Part shown: positions 44,085-54,549 of the stretch, piece by piece
How the letters are laid out: the number at the start of each line of letters is the position of its first letter
Position numbering within the stretch: position 1 is the first letter of the stretch
Assembly (NCBI RefSeq): GCF_019977295.1
Contig: NZ_AP024651.1
Span: 3,286,001 to 3,350,000, forward strand
DNA from: Arthrobacter sp. StoSoilB20
Lineage (GTDB): Bacteria > Actinomycetota > Actinomycetes > Actinomycetales > Micrococcaceae
Reading direction: 5' to 3'
Length of the DNA stretch: 64,000 nucleotides
Position numbers and translations under genes: made by a program
Notes under the pieces: generated by a model
The model's database searches: none
What the model was told of the DNA's origin: nothing
The model's input: the letters and a program-made list of their open reading frames with translations, nothing else

Positions 44085-44316
44085 GTTAGGCAGTTCCTCA
44101 AAAGCTGTGGCACAAAGCATCAATCATACGCGGGTTGGCGGCCCCAACCCAGTCGGGACCCTTCCCGGGACCGGTCTTCATAGGTCAATCAGGACCGATC
44201 CCGCTCTGCATTTTCCCTGTCCATCCTGTGCGTGGCGTGTGCGTGGCCTGTGCCTGAATGGCTGGAAAGGGAACCGGACGCAACTACGCTGGAGCCGGGT
44301 CGACGGAAGGAACCCC

Positions 44317-45294
44317 ATGATCGTACAGTTGCGCATCTGCGTGCCGGAGGAGTTGGCCGATGCCGTCCTTCAATGCTGCTCCGGCCAGACCGGAACTGCG
44401 GAGGTAGCCGTCTTCAAGGGCGCCTCGGTGATCCCTCCCGGCGACGTGATGACTGTCCAAATTGCCCGGGAATCCGCGGAAGAACTGATAGAACGGCTGC
44501 ACGCCCTCAAAGTGCCCGACTACGGGTCGATCTCCATCTCCTCACCGGACCTCGTTCTGTCCGAGCGGGCCGACCACGCCGAGGAAGAGGCTCCCGGTGA
44601 ATCGGCCGACTCCGTTATCTGGGACGAAGTGTCCACGCAGACGGGCGAAGACTCCAAACTGACATGGAGTTTCCTGGCGTTCCTGGTGATTGCGACTCAG
44701 CTGGCCGCCATCGGGATTGTGACCGATTCAACCATCGCCATTGTGGGCGCCATGGTGGTGGGTCCCGAGTTCGGGCCGCTCGCCGCGTTGGCTGTGGGGC
44801 TGGTGGAACGGAAGTGGCGGTTGGTACGCGGCTCACTGCTCGCCCTGGCCGTGGGTTTTCCCCTGGCCATGGTGGTTGCTGCTTTGGCCGCATGGGTCTC
44901 CGTGCCTCTTGGGTTGTTCCCGGACAACACACTGGAGCAAGGTTCGGCGGTGGAATTCATCTACCATCCAGGTCCGTACTCACTGATCGTGGCCGCATTG
45001 GCGGGAGCAGCAGGCATGTTGTCCATGATCAGCCACAGGTCCTCGGCCCTGGTGGGCGTCTTCATCTCTGTCACCACTGTGCCCGCCGCAGGGTACGTTG
45101 CCGTGGCCTTGGTCCTGGGCGAATACAGCCAGGCGGCCGGCTCCGCCATGCAACTGGTCCTCAACCTGGTGGGCATCGTCTCAGCAGCCGCTGCCGTGTT
45201 GCTGTTTTACCGGGTCATCGGCAAGCGGGTTTCACTGCCCCGGCGGCCATCCCGCTCCGGACGACGTTCCATAGCCAGTCGGCGGGCCAGGTAA
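44317..45294 (+). CDS. DUF389 domain membrane protein
   Basis: A 325-residue protein. A soluble N-terminal ferredoxin-like region (MIVQLRICVPEELADAVLQC to about residue 85) is followed by the DUF389 membrane domain with about six helices, opening at SKLTWSFLAFLVIATQLAAIGI and containing AIVGAMVVGPEFGPLAALAVGL. Function is unknown. ATG 44317 follows GAAGGAA; the in-frame start at 44107 is rejected. Its last 88 bases overlap the 3' end of the convergent flavin monooxygenase gene. Confidence 0.85.
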   Translation: MIVQLRICVPEELADAVLQCCSGQTGTAEVAVFKGASVIPPGDVMTVQIARESAEELIERLHALKVPDYGSISISSPDLVLSERADHAEEEAPGESADSVIWDEVSTQTGEDSKLTWSFLAFLVIATQLAAIGIVTDSTIAIVGAMVVGPEFGPLAALAVGLVERKWRLVRGSLLALAVGFPLAMVVAALAAWVSVPLGLFPDNTLEQGSAVEFIYHPGPYSLIVAALAGAAGMLSMISHRSSALVGVFISVTTVPAAGYVAVALVLGEYSQAAGSAMQLVLNLVGIVSAAAAVLLFYRVIGKRVSLPRRPSRSGRRSIASRRAR

Positions 45295-46367
45295 CGGGCG
45301 TCCCGGCATACCCCAGGCAGCGTTGCCGAGGCTGCCGCGAACAGGAACTCCTGGCCGATGAAGTAGACGCCGGGAACCTCGTGGGCCACGCCCCTTGTCT
45401 GCAGGGGCTCGCCACGATCGTCAAAGACCGGCAGCTTCACCCATGAGTAATCCTCGTGATAGCCGGTGCACCAGATGACGTTCGCGGCCTCCAGCCGGGT
45501 CCCGTCATCCAGAACCGGGACACCATCAGAAATCCCTGCCAGCCTCGGGCCCAACACAACCCCGGCGGCCAGCAGATCCTTGGTCTTGGTCCGGATCAGC
45601 GGCGCAGCCATGGACTTGAACCCCGGAGCAGCCTTTCGCCCGATCGGCGTGTTGAGCGTCAGGACGTGGACGCCAAGGAACCTGACCACCGGCAGGGCAA
45701 AACGGGCTGCTGCGCGGCCGTGCTTCACAGGCATCTCGCCGCTGGGCCTTCCGGCCAGCACCGTGTGGTGCGAACCGGCAACGTCCAGGGCGATCTCCGC
45801 GCCGGAATTCCCAAGACCCACCACCAGCACAGTTCCGTCCCGCAGTTGCCCGGGGTTCTTGTAGTCCTGTGAATGGAATTGGAGAACCCCGGGATCCAGC
45901 TCTCCTGCGAACGCAGGCCGTTGAGGCAGACGGTGTCCGCCGGTGGCAATCACCACATTGTGCGAGCGCCACGTATGCTCGGCCGCCCGGACAACGAAAC
46001 CTCCACCCTCGGCCCTGATTTCCTCTACGTGAACGCCGGCCAAGAAAGGAAGGTCAAAGCGGCGGACATAGTCCTCCAGATAATCGGCCAGTTGGTCTTT
46101 TGTTGGGAAAGCAAGGCGGTCTCCGGGGAAGGGCCAGCCCGGAAGCCCGTCATATTTGGCGGGTGTGAACAGCTTGAGGGAGTCCCAGCGCTGACGCCAG
46201 GCATCTCCTGGCCGTGGGTTCTGATCCACTATGAGGAAGTTCCGGCCTTCCCTGGCCAACCAGTACGCGAGTGCGAGTCCGGCCTGGCCACCGCCCACGA
46301 TCACGGTGTCCAAGTCGGTGTGCTGCTGGACTGTGTTCGTCTGGTCTGGTTGCTGCTGCGAGTCCAT
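45207..46367 (-). CDS. Flavin-containing monooxygenase-like NAD(P)/FAD oxidoreductase
   Basis: A 386-residue flavoprotein with an FAD Rossmann motif TVIVGGGQAGLALAYWLA near residue 20 and an NADPH motif VLVVGLGNSGAEIALDVAG near 175, and the CTGY segment near 315 before the C-terminal FIGQEFLFAAASATL. The pattern is that of single-component FMO/Baeyer-Villiger-type or CzcO-like oxidoreductases. ATG 46367 is preceded by AGGAAG at eight bases. It is downstream of the LuxR/TPR gene. Substrate unknown. Confidence 0.85.
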   Translation of the reverse strand: MDSQQQPDQTNTVQQHTDLDTVIVGGGQAGLALAYWLAREGRNFLIVDQNPRPGDAWRQRWDSLKLFTPAKYDGLPGWPFPGDRLAFPTKDQLADYLEDYVRRFDLPFLAGVHVEEIRAEGGGFVVRAAEHTWRSHNVVIATGGHRLPQRPAFAGELDPGVLQFHSQDYKNPGQLRDGTVLVVGLGNSGAEIALDVAGSHHTVLAGRPSGEMPVKHGRAAARFALPVVRFLGVHVLTLNTPIGRKAAPGFKSMAAPLIRTKTKDLLAAGVVLGPRLAGISDGVPVLDDGTRLEAANVIWCTGYHEDYSWVKLPVFDDRGEPLQTRGVAHEVPGVYFIGQEFLFAAASATLPGVCRDARYLARRLAMERRPERDGRRGSETRLPMTR

Positions 46368-46540
46368 GGCTGGTCTTCCTTCCGTTCTTGGATCTTGGGG
46401 GTCCTGATACAGCCAAGCTACGATCCCAGCGCCTCCCTCCGCGTCGGCAGAATGGCCCATTGGCTTCCCAACGACATGGGTAATTCTGCGCATTAGGTGA
46501 TAGAGCGTCCGGCCGAACGGCAGGGGAAATGAGAGAGGGA

Positions 46541-48175
46541 TCAGTGGATCAAGCCGTGTTCAAAGGCATAGCTGGTGGCAGCTGCCCTGGATGGCACGGA
46601 AAGCTTGGAAAGAATGTTGCCCATGTGCCGGGCTACGGTCTTTTCGCTGAGGTACAGCTCCCGGGCGATGGCGCGGTTCGAGTGTCCAGCGGCCACCAGG
46701 CGCAGGACTTCCATCTCCCTGCCCGTCAGTGAGGACTGTCCTCTGGGTTTTTCGCCGGCCAGTTCCAGGACTTCCGCCAACGCCGGTGTTGCTCCCAGAT
46801 CCGCGAACTCGGTTTTTGCCGCTTCGAACTCCATGGCCGCCGAGTCGGGGTCGCCCAGCATGGCGCAGGCACGGCCGGCAAGCACCCGGCATCGGGCTGA
46901 TTGGTAGGGGGCCTCAAGGCTGTACCAGATCCGCCAAGCACTCCTTGACTGACGGAGGGCAGCTGTGGGGTCGCCCTCGGCCAGGGATACTTGCGCGCCC
47001 GCGTGGGAAGCCAGCGCCAATTCCAACGGCCGGCTTTCGTCATGCAGTGGCTCGGATAATTCGTCCGCCAGGGCCCTGGCCGCACCCACGTCCCCCAGTG
47101 CCAGTTCAATGTCCACCGCGGCGGGGAGCAAACGGCGGCGATTGACCGTGTCCGCGCCGGCCAAGGCCCGCCGCATAGTGGTTTGGGCTTGGGATTCCTT
47201 GTGCTGCGCCAACTGCAGGTACGCGATTCCCGGTACCGGCTCAAAGCCAGTCCCCGCCGCCGTGGCATATGCTTTGGCCGCTTCATCCCAGAATCCTCTG
47301 AGGCGCAGGACTTCGGCTTGCTGGTACCAGGCCCCGAACGTCGCATCGGGGTCGCCCTTCCTGACCCTGCCTTCGGCCGAACGCGCCACAGAAAGCGCCT
47401 CGTCCCATGCGCCATGCAAGATGAGCAGCTCAGCCCGGTAGGCCTGGCATTGTCCGCTGAACATCACCATGTCCGGGCGTTCCCCGCACCAACGTTCCAA
47501 CGCCGAAGTCCATTCGTGGGCACGCCGGACATCATGCGAGAGTCGGCAGCTGCCCAGGACCGCGCAGTAGATAATGCCCGAAGGGATGGGAGAGACCTCC
47601 CCTGAGGTGACCGAAACCATCACTTCGTCCAGGAGCAGCAGTCCTTCCTCCACCTGTCCAAGGGAAACGCATGAGGTACCCACTCCGAGCCGCCCGAGCG
47701 CCTGGAGGTCGTTGTCATGGAAGGATTGGCCCAGATTCAGGGCCCTGCTGAACAGCTCATGGCCGGTCTGGGGGTTGCCGGCACGAAGCGACGCCAGCGC
47801 GGCAGGGATGAGGAGGTACCCTTCCGCCGCGCATGGTCCGGCCATGCCGTCCAGCAGGTGCCGGGCACGGGACAACCAGCCGTTGCCACGTGCTTGTTCA
47901 CCCATGTCCATGAGGAACATGACCAGCCAGGCAGCACAGCGGGCAGCGCTGTCGGTGTCGCCCATTGTCAGGAATTCGTCGTGGGCTCTTGCCAGGTATT
48001 CGATGCTCTGGGCGTTCAAGCCAAGCAGCATGGCCACCGAAGCCGCCAGCTCGATGTCCTGGGGCGGGAGGCCGGCCTCGGAATCGGCGCGGGCCAGGCA
48101 ATCGAGTGCATCGCTCCAGCGGCGCTCACGGAATGCGGAGCGCCCCAGGTCCAAGTTTGTGTCCGGAGCTGTCAT
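46541..48175 (-). CDS. LuxR-type regulator with TPR-like helical repeats
   Basis: A 544-residue regulator. The first 460 residues are alpha-helical and Ala-rich with TPR-like repeats (for example AGNPQTGHELFSRALNLGQS), and the C-terminal 65 residues are a LuxR HTH: SLTGREMEVLRLVAAGHSNR with KTVARHMGNILSKLSVPSRA. The N-terminal AAA/NACHT ATPase of LAL proteins is missing, so this is a short ATPase-less form. ATG 48175 has AGGGGCGGG upstream. It lies between groEL and the flavin monooxygenase and may control the latter. Confidence 0.85.
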   Translation of the reverse strand: MTAPDTNLDLGRSAFRERRWSDALDCLARADSEAGLPPQDIELAASVAMLLGLNAQSIEYLARAHDEFLTMGDTDSAARCAAWLVMFLMDMGEQARGNGWLSRARHLLDGMAGPCAAEGYLLIPAALASLRAGNPQTGHELFSRALNLGQSFHDNDLQALGRLGVGTSCVSLGQVEEGLLLLDEVMVSVTSGEVSPIPSGIIYCAVLGSCRLSHDVRRAHEWTSALERWCGERPDMVMFSGQCQAYRAELLILHGAWDEALSVARSAEGRVRKGDPDATFGAWYQQAEVLRLRGFWDEAAKAYATAAGTGFEPVPGIAYLQLAQHKESQAQTTMRRALAGADTVNRRRLLPAAVDIELALGDVGAARALADELSEPLHDESRPLELALASHAGAQVSLAEGDPTAALRQSRSAWRIWYSLEAPYQSARCRVLAGRACAMLGDPDSAAMEFEAAKTEFADLGATPALAEVLELAGEKPRGQSSLTGREMEVLRLVAAGHSNRAIARELYLSEKTVARHMGNILSKLSVPSRAAATSYAFEHGLIH

Positions 48176-48302
48176 GGCCCGCCCCTGCGGGTGGTGGCTG
48201 CCCGGTAGATGCCCGAGCCGCCTTGGTAGCGTCAGGTTACCGCCGCCGTCGAACGCCCACAATAGTCTCACCAGGCGGGAGGGGTGCTGCCGGCGGAAAC
48301 GC

Positions 48303-48334
48303 ACGAAGCCCCGGCCACAAACGTGACCGGGGCT
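48303..48334 (-). terminator. Terminator hairpin of groEL
   Basis: GAAGCCCCGGCCAC (48303-48316) and GTGACCGGGGCTTC (48321-48334) pair over 14 bp with one G-T wobble and a 4-nt loop, 17 bp after the groEL stop. The T-tract is weak. Confidence 0.7.
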
Positions 48335-48350
48335 TCAGTAAAACAGGCTG

Positions 48351-49976
<1,626 letters not shown>

Positions 49977-49984
49977 TCAAGACA

Positions 49985-50040
49985 GAAAACCCGCACCGCC
50001 GGCGGTCGGAAGTGATTTCCAACGTGACGGCGGCGCGGGG
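49985..50040 (-). terminator. Intercistronic terminator/attenuator between groES and groEL
   Basis: CCCGCACCGCCG (49990-50001) pairs with CGGCGGCGCGGG (50028-50039), 11 of 12 bases plus one wobble, and on the minus strand the stem is followed directly by TTTT (49986-49989). The element fills the gap between the groES stop and the groEL ribosome binding site. It should reduce groEL relative to groES unless read through. Confidence 0.65.
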
Positions 50041-50050
50041 CTCCGGGAAG

Positions 50051-50347
50051 TTACTTTACGACGATCGCAAGGACGTCGCGGGCGGACAGAACGAGGTACT
50101 CGTTGCCGCCGGTCTTGACTTCGGTTCCACCGTACTTGGAGTAGATGACGACGTCGCCAACAGCTACGTCAACCGGTACGCGGTTGCCGTTGTCATCGAA
50201 GCGGCCGGGGCCGATTGCAACAACTTCGCCTTCCTGCGGCTTCTCCTGTGCGGAGTCCGGAATGACCAGGCCGGAAGCCGTGGTCTGCTCTGCTTCGAGC
50301 GGGCGAACAACAATACGATCCTCAAGAGGCTTAATCGAGACCGACAC
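50051..50347 (-). CDS. groES: Co-chaperonin GroES (Cpn10)
   Basis: A 98-residue GroES. It begins [20 protein letters not shown] and contains the mobile-loop region [17 protein letters not shown] and the conserved [30 protein letters not shown] (read in two parts), ending VLAIVVK. GTG 50347 has AGGAG at eight bases; in-frame starts further up are rejected. Two CIRCE elements and a promoter lie upstream, so HrcA should repress groES-groEL. Confidence 0.96.
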   Translation of the reverse strand: MSVSIKPLEDRIVVRPLEAEQTTASGLVIPDSAQEKPQEGEVVAIGPGRFDDNGNRVPVDVAVGDVVIYSKYGGTEVKTGGNEYLVLSARDVLAIVVK

Positions 50348-50442
50348 TCGGACTCTCCTTTTCATGAGCTGATTCATGGACTAAGAACTAGGGTGCCGGA
50401 GCGTACAACCGTCGTCGCGGTGCCGGAAGACGCTTGGCGTGA

Positions 50443-50469
50443 TTAGCACCCTCCGGGGGAGAGTGCTAA
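50443..50469. promoter_or_regulatory. CIRCE element 1 (HrcA operator)
   Basis: TTAGCACCC, nine bases, GAGTGCTAA: 17 of 18 conserved CIRCE positions. It is about 96 bp upstream of groES and just downstream of the predicted -10. Confidence 0.9.
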
Positions 50470-50473
50470 CAAG

Positions 50474-50502
50474 ACTCTATGTAAGCGTTAGCACTCGGTC
50501 AA
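50474..50502 (-). promoter_or_regulatory. groES promoter
   Basis: On the minus strand TTGACC (50497-50502) and TAGAGT (50474-50479) are separated by exactly 17 bases. The promoter lies between and partly within the two CIRCE boxes, so HrcA binding would block it. Confidence 0.75.
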
Positions 50503-50514
50503 GGTGAGTGCCAG
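50488..50514. promoter_or_regulatory. CIRCE element 2 (HrcA operator)
   Basis: TTAGCACTC, nine bases, GAGTGCCAG: perfect left arm and seven of nine in the right arm. It overlaps the -35 of the groES promoter. Confidence 0.85.
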
Positions 50515-50538
50515 CATTTCGTCATGGGTGAACGTCGG

Positions 50539-50901
50539 TCACCGGCCTGTGAGGTCGTCCAAATCGTAGTTCTGGCCGTCGTCATCCTCATCCAGCGGCG
50601 TATTGCCGCGGTTCAGGTACAGGAGCACTCCGGCCGCAACAGCAACGACGCCGGAAATCACCAGGGTGATAATCCCGCCTGTACGGGCGCCGCTGTAGAG
50701 CTCGCGGATGCCCCGGGCCTCGTCCGTGGCATCATTGACGCTCTTGCCCGCAACCGAATAGGTGGCCGCGTTGAAGGAATCCAGCGCAAAGATGATGATC
50801 AGCAGGCCGATGCAGACCACGGCAATCACGACCCCCGCTATCAGGGCGGGTCGCGCGAACTTCATCACGGTGGAGGGCTGCGGGGCTGCGGTATCTTCCA
50901 T
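50539..50901 (-). CDS. Small two-helix membrane protein, unknown function
   Basis: A 120-residue protein with two membrane helices, FARPALIAGVVIAVVCIGLLI near residue 15 and GIITLVISGVVAVAAGVLLYL near 75, and an acidic Asp-rich C-terminus (DEDDDGQNYDLDDL). I do not recognise a family. It lies upstream of the groES CIRCE region and divergent from the methyltransferase at 50969. Confidence 0.7.
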   Translation of the reverse strand: MEDTAAPQPSTVMKFARPALIAGVVIAVVCIGLLIIIFALDSFNAATYSVAGKSVNDATDEARGIRELYSGARTGGIITLVISGVVAVAAGVLLYLNRGNTPLDEDDDGQNYDLDDLTGR

Positions 50902-50968
50902 GCAAACAACCCTATCCGGCTGATTCGTCCGTCACGTTCCCAAGTGCCGCGCCGTTAGGCTTGATGGC

Positions 50969-52198
50969 ATGCCCCACGCACCGCAGGAACAGATCGCACC
51001 CTTGCTGACTACTGAAGGATGGGAACTCCTGGCCTCGTTGGGGCCCTACCGCGAGGCTGATGCCTTCAGTGTCAACGCCGACCTCCGCAAGGCCGGCCAC
51101 TCCCCCGAATTGGTGGCCGCAGTCCTCACGCAATCCCGGCTGCGCACCCGGGCAGAGGCAAAGTTCGGAGAGTTTGCCCGGCAGATGCTGTTCACCCAGG
51201 CCGGCTTGGAGCAGGCAACGCGGTTGAACGTGGCCGCCCGGCACGCCGAACGCTTCGTGAAAGCCGGAATCTCCCACGTTGCAGACCTCGGTTGTGGGCT
51301 CGGCGCTGATTCAATGGCCATGGCATCCATGGACATTGCTGTCACCGCCGTTGAAATGGATGAAACCACGGCTGCCTGCGCCACCATCAACCTCATGCCT
51401 TTCCCGCACGCCACGGTGGTGCACTCGGATGCGACGTCCGTAGAGATGGACGGGATCGACGGCGTGTGGCTGGACCCTGCCCGCCGGACCACCTCAACCT
51501 CGGGAACAAAACGCATCTGGGACCCTGAGGCTTTCTCTCCCCCGCTGTCCTTCGTTGAAAAGCTGGCAACTACCGGACGCGCCATCGGCGTCAAAATGGG
51601 GCCCGGCATCCCCCATGACTCCGTTCCCTCCGGTTGTGAGGCCCAGTGGGTTTCAGTAGGCGGCGACGTCACCGAAGTGACTTTGTGGTTCAATGCCGTG
51701 GCCCGCCCCGGCGTGCGTCGGGCGGCACTGGTCATCGGCAGCCAGGGCGCCGCGGAAATCACCAGCGGCGAGGAGTTCGACGGCGGCCCGGCAGCCGGCG
51801 TCGGGCCCGTTGAGGGATTCCTTTACGAACCTGATGGTGCGGTGATCCGCGCAGGGTTGGTGGCCGACGTCGCCGAACGCCTGGGCGGGCACCTGCTGGA
51901 CGAGCACATCGCCTACATCTGCGCGCCGGAACTGCACGACACTCCTTTTGCCCGCGCCTATAAGGTCCTCGAAGTGATGCCCTACAACGTCAAGGCCCTC
52001 AAAGCCTGGGTGAAGACCAAGGGCATCACCGTGCTGGACATCAAGAAGCGCGGCACGGCCGTGACTCCCGAAGAGCTGCGAAAGCAACTGCTTCCAGCCA
52101 AACCCGTCAAGGGCAAGGGCGCGAAAACAGCCACCCTGGTCCTCACCAGGATCGGCGAGGACAAAGTGGTTGTCGTGGTGGACCCGGTAAAAGCCTGA
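50969..52198 (+). CDS. Class I SAM methyltransferase with THUMP-like domain
   Basis: A 409-residue protein. The SAM-binding motif VADLGCGLGADSMAMA is near residue 105, motif II-like VTAVEMDETTAACA follows, and WLDPARRT near 170 is the conserved DPAR motif of this group. A C-terminal THUMP-like domain (about 320-400; VLEVMPYNVKALKAWVKTKG) suggests RNA as substrate. Members are widespread in actinobacteria and uncharacterised. Confidence 0.85.
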   Translation: MPHAPQEQIAPLLTTEGWELLASLGPYREADAFSVNADLRKAGHSPELVAAVLTQSRLRTRAEAKFGEFARQMLFTQAGLEQATRLNVAARHAERFVKAGISHVADLGCGLGADSMAMASMDIAVTAVEMDETTAACATINLMPFPHATVVHSDATSVEMDGIDGVWLDPARRTTSTSGTKRIWDPEAFSPPLSFVEKLATTGRAIGVKMGPGIPHDSVPSGCEAQWVSVGGDVTEVTLWFNAVARPGVRRAALVIGSQGAAEITSGEEFDGGPAAGVGPVEGFLYEPDGAVIRAGLVADVAERLGGHLLDEHIAYICAPELHDTPFARAYKVLEVMPYNVKALKAWVKTKGITVLDIKKRGTAVTPEELRKQLLPAKPVKGKGAKTATLVLTRIGEDKVVVVVDPVKA

Positions 52199-52202
52199 GC
52201 CG

Positions 52203-53015
52203 TCAGCGCCGCGAGAACTCCGAGGCCTCGCGGACCTGCCCGGCGCTGGGGCGTACACCCGTGTAAAGCACAAACTGTTCTTCGGCCTGGATGGCGATGA
52301 CCTCGGCCCCGGTGATGACCTTCTTGCCGGTGTTCCGTGCGGCGGTGATGAGCGGCGTTTCCGAGGGCAGTGCCACGACGTCGAATACCACCTGCGCTGC
52401 GGCGATGGTGGCGTCGTCGAAGGCCTGGGCCATTTCGTCCGCACCAGCCATGCCCAGCGGGGTGACGTTGATGATGAGATCCGCTGTTGAGCCGTTGACG
52501 TCGTCCTGCCAGCCGAATCCGTAAAGGTCCGCGAGCGCGCGGCCACTGGTTTCGTTGCGCGCCACGATGGTCACTGCAGTAAACCCGGCGTCCCTGAGGG
52601 CGGCGGCGACGGCCTTGGCCATGCCCCCGGCACCGCGGAGCAGCACGGTGTGGCTGTTGGGGACCTGATGGTCCTTCAGGAGCCGGGCTATAGCGATGTA
52701 GTCGGTGTTGTAGGCGGTGAGGACGCCGTCGTTGTTGACGATGGTGTTCACCGAATCAATCGCTTTGGCTGATGGGTCCATCACGTCAACCAGGGGGATG
52801 ACGGCTTCCTTGTAGGGCATGGACACCGCGGCACCCCGGATGGGGAGGCCGCGGATGCCAGCCACTGCGAGCGTGATGTCCGCCGGGGCGAATGCCTTGT
52901 AGACAAAGTTCAGGCCGAGCAGATCGTAGAGATAGTTATGGAACCTGGTCCCGATGTTGCTGGGCCTGGCCGCCAGCGAAATGCACAGGGACATGTCTTT
53001 GTTCAGGATTGGCAT
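52203..53015 (-). CDS. Shikimate 5-dehydrogenase family protein
   Basis: A 270-residue protein with the shikimate/quinate dehydrogenase plan: substrate region SLAARPSNIGTRFHNYLY (where typical AroE has SxSxSP), catalytic lysine in SMPYKEAVIPLVD, NTDY segment, then a nucleotide-binding GAGGMAKAVAAALRDAG. The altered N-terminal serine motif suggests a variant substrate specificity, as in YdiB-like or AroE-like groups. ATG 53015 is preceded by GGGGGA. It converges with the methyltransferase gene (4 bp between stops). Confidence 0.82.
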   Translation of the reverse strand: MPILNKDMSLCISLAARPSNIGTRFHNYLYDLLGLNFVYKAFAPADITLAVAGIRGLPIRGAAVSMPYKEAVIPLVDVMDPSAKAIDSVNTIVNNDGVLTAYNTDYIAIARLLKDHQVPNSHTVLLRGAGGMAKAVAAALRDAGFTAVTIVARNETSGRALADLYGFGWQDDVNGSTADLIINVTPLGMAGADEMAQAFDDATIAAAQVVFDVVALPSETPLITAARNTGKKVITGAEVIAIQAEEQFVLYTGVRPSAGQVREASEFSRR

Positions 53016-53066
53016 TCCCCCATTAAACAACGGCCTTCACGCTCCCGCGTTGATCCCGCGGCCGGG

Positions 53067-53189
53067 TTAGCCCTGACGCGCCTTCATCCGCGGGTTGTTT
53101 TTGTTGATGACGAATGTACGTCCCCGCCTGCGCACAATCTGTGCGCCCGGGATCTTCTTGAGGGCACGCAGTGAGTTCTTGACCTTCAT
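53067..53189 (-). CDS. rpmJ: Ribosomal protein bL36, cysteine-free (zinc-independent) form
   Basis: A 40-residue L36 beginning [20 protein letters not shown] and ending [19 protein letters not shown]. The four zinc-ribbon Cys/His ligands of the normal form are replaced, so this is the C-minus paralog made when zinc is scarce. AGAAGGAG lies seven bases before the ATG. It follows the CobW/Mrf-like gene by 29 bp in the same direction and probably shares its Zur-type control. Confidence 0.93.
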   Translation of the reverse strand: MKVKNSLRALKKIPGAQIVRRRGRTFVINKNNPRMKARQG

Positions 53190-53218
53190 GGTGTTTCTCC
53201 TTCTGTTGGGTGTTTGGT

Positions 53219-54367
53219 TCAGAGGGCGTCGCTGAGTTCCAGGGGGTCCTCCCAGACCCCGGAGTCCAGCTCCATTTCGGCTTCCGTCAGTTGGCATCTG
53301 TCCAGAAGCCCGCGGATTTCCGCCGGGTCGATGTCTTCGGAGCGTCCGGTGATGGCCAGCACGGTGCCGCGGTCACCGTGGTGAGGGTGCCAGTCCAGGA
53401 AGGCGTCGACGTCGCCGGTTTCCTTGGCGGATTCCGTGCCACGGGCCGCATCAACAGAATCGGCCAGCCAGTTTCCGGTACTTTCCAGCCAGACCCTGGG
53501 TCCTATCCCCTGGACGGCGATGCGCCGCGTGGGTGCGGACGCGATCCACAGGCGGCCACGCAGCCAGTGGGTTCCGATCGCCAGTTGCGGCAGTGCGTCC
53601 CGGAAGCGCCCCGGGTGCAGGGGGCGGACGGTTTTGTGAAGCACGGTCCGGAAGGGACCCGGCGTTTCGTCCAACGGCACACGCACGACGCCGGGCCGGT
53701 TGCGTGCCGCTGCTTCGGCATGGTCAAAGCATCCCGGCCGGAATTCCCCGGCCGGCCCTACGACGTTGGCGTGGGGTGCCAACTGCCCCAGCAGTTCCAG
53801 ACCAACACGCCAAGGGCCTGATCCTTCACGCTGATCTCCCGTCAGCACCGCTCCGAGTCCCGGGAAGACCATTACGGTATCGACCTGGCCGAACTCACCG
53901 ATCAGGAATTCGCCGCTGGTGCGCTCGTCCTGGGGCGTGGACGTAAAGCCGGATTCGTAGAGCGTGTGGCGATCCCAGATGTGGTCATCCAGGTCCGCCG
54001 CATCAATGGCGAGCACCGCGTTGTCGATCACGGCCGGCCGGCTGAGGCCACGGTGCAGCTCTGCGACGGCCATCCCCGCGGCAACTCCCGGGGGCAGGCC
54101 AAGGACCACGTGGTCGAAGCCGCACGCGCCGAGCCGTTCCGCCGTCGGAACAACATCAAGCCGGACGGTGCAGCTGAGGCAACCGTGCTCCAGCACCGTG
54201 GTTTCGCGCTCGAAGAGGCGTCCGTCCCGATAGACGCGTCGGAGGACAAGGGAACCGTCAAGGAGATCGTGGAGGACCACCACGGAGTTCTGGTGGGTCC
54301 GGCCAAGCCGGATGGTGGCGGCCTCACGGCATTGGCTGTCCAGGGAACTGACGACTGTGAGGTGCAT
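53219..54367 (-). CDS. CobW-like protein, Mrf-type, without P-loop
   Basis: A 382-residue protein of the CobW/P47K family. The G1 P-loop (GxxGxGKT) expected at the N-terminus is missing; the protein opens [20 protein letters not shown]. The metal motif CxCC is GCLSC in [11 protein letters not shown] near residue 63, and a CobW C-terminal domain follows (about 260-380, [17 protein letters not shown]). In mycobacteria a P-loop-poor CobW relative, Mrf, is in the zinc-starvation operon with C-minus ribosomal proteins and promotes ribosome hibernation. The same pairing with rpmJ here supports an Mrf-like role. A Zur-like palindrome precedes it. Confidence 0.75.
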   Translation of the reverse strand: MHLTVVSSLDSQCREAATIRLGRTHQNSVVVLHDLLDGSLVLRRVYRDGRLFERETTVLEHGCLSCTVRLDVVPTAERLGACGFDHVVLGLPPGVAAGMAVAELHRGLSRPAVIDNAVLAIDAADLDDHIWDRHTLYESGFTSTPQDERTSGEFLIGEFGQVDTVMVFPGLGAVLTGDQREGSGPWRVGLELLGQLAPHANVVGPAGEFRPGCFDHAEAAARNRPGVVRVPLDETPGPFRTVLHKTVRPLHPGRFRDALPQLAIGTHWLRGRLWIASAPTRRIAVQGIGPRVWLESTGNWLADSVDAARGTESAKETGDVDAFLDWHPHHGDRGTVLAITGRSEDIDPAEIRGLLDRCQLTEAEMELDSGVWEDPLELSDAL

Positions 54368-54380
54368 GGGTCGAGTGTAT

Positions 54381-54403
54381 TGCTAATTGTTCTCATTAGC
54401 AAA
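54381..54403. promoter_or_regulatory. Zur-like palindrome
   Basis: TTGCTAAT (54381-54388) and ATTAGCAA (54396-54403) form a perfect 8-bp inverted repeat with seven bases between, 13 bp before the CobW/Mrf-like start. The core TAATGAGAACAATTA on the minus strand resembles actinobacterial Zur boxes. Zinc control is inferred from this and from the C-minus L36. Confidence 0.65.
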
Positions 54404-54549
54404 TAGTCAAGGATTTCGGGCTGGTTCACGCCGATATCCCGGGGGTTCACGCTGCATTAGACTTGATCCGACCGCTGGCGGCCCCACAGCGGGGAATCGT
54501 GCCCGGCTGTGACAAACCAATGCGGGGACTGAAGGACTGAGGGGACTAC

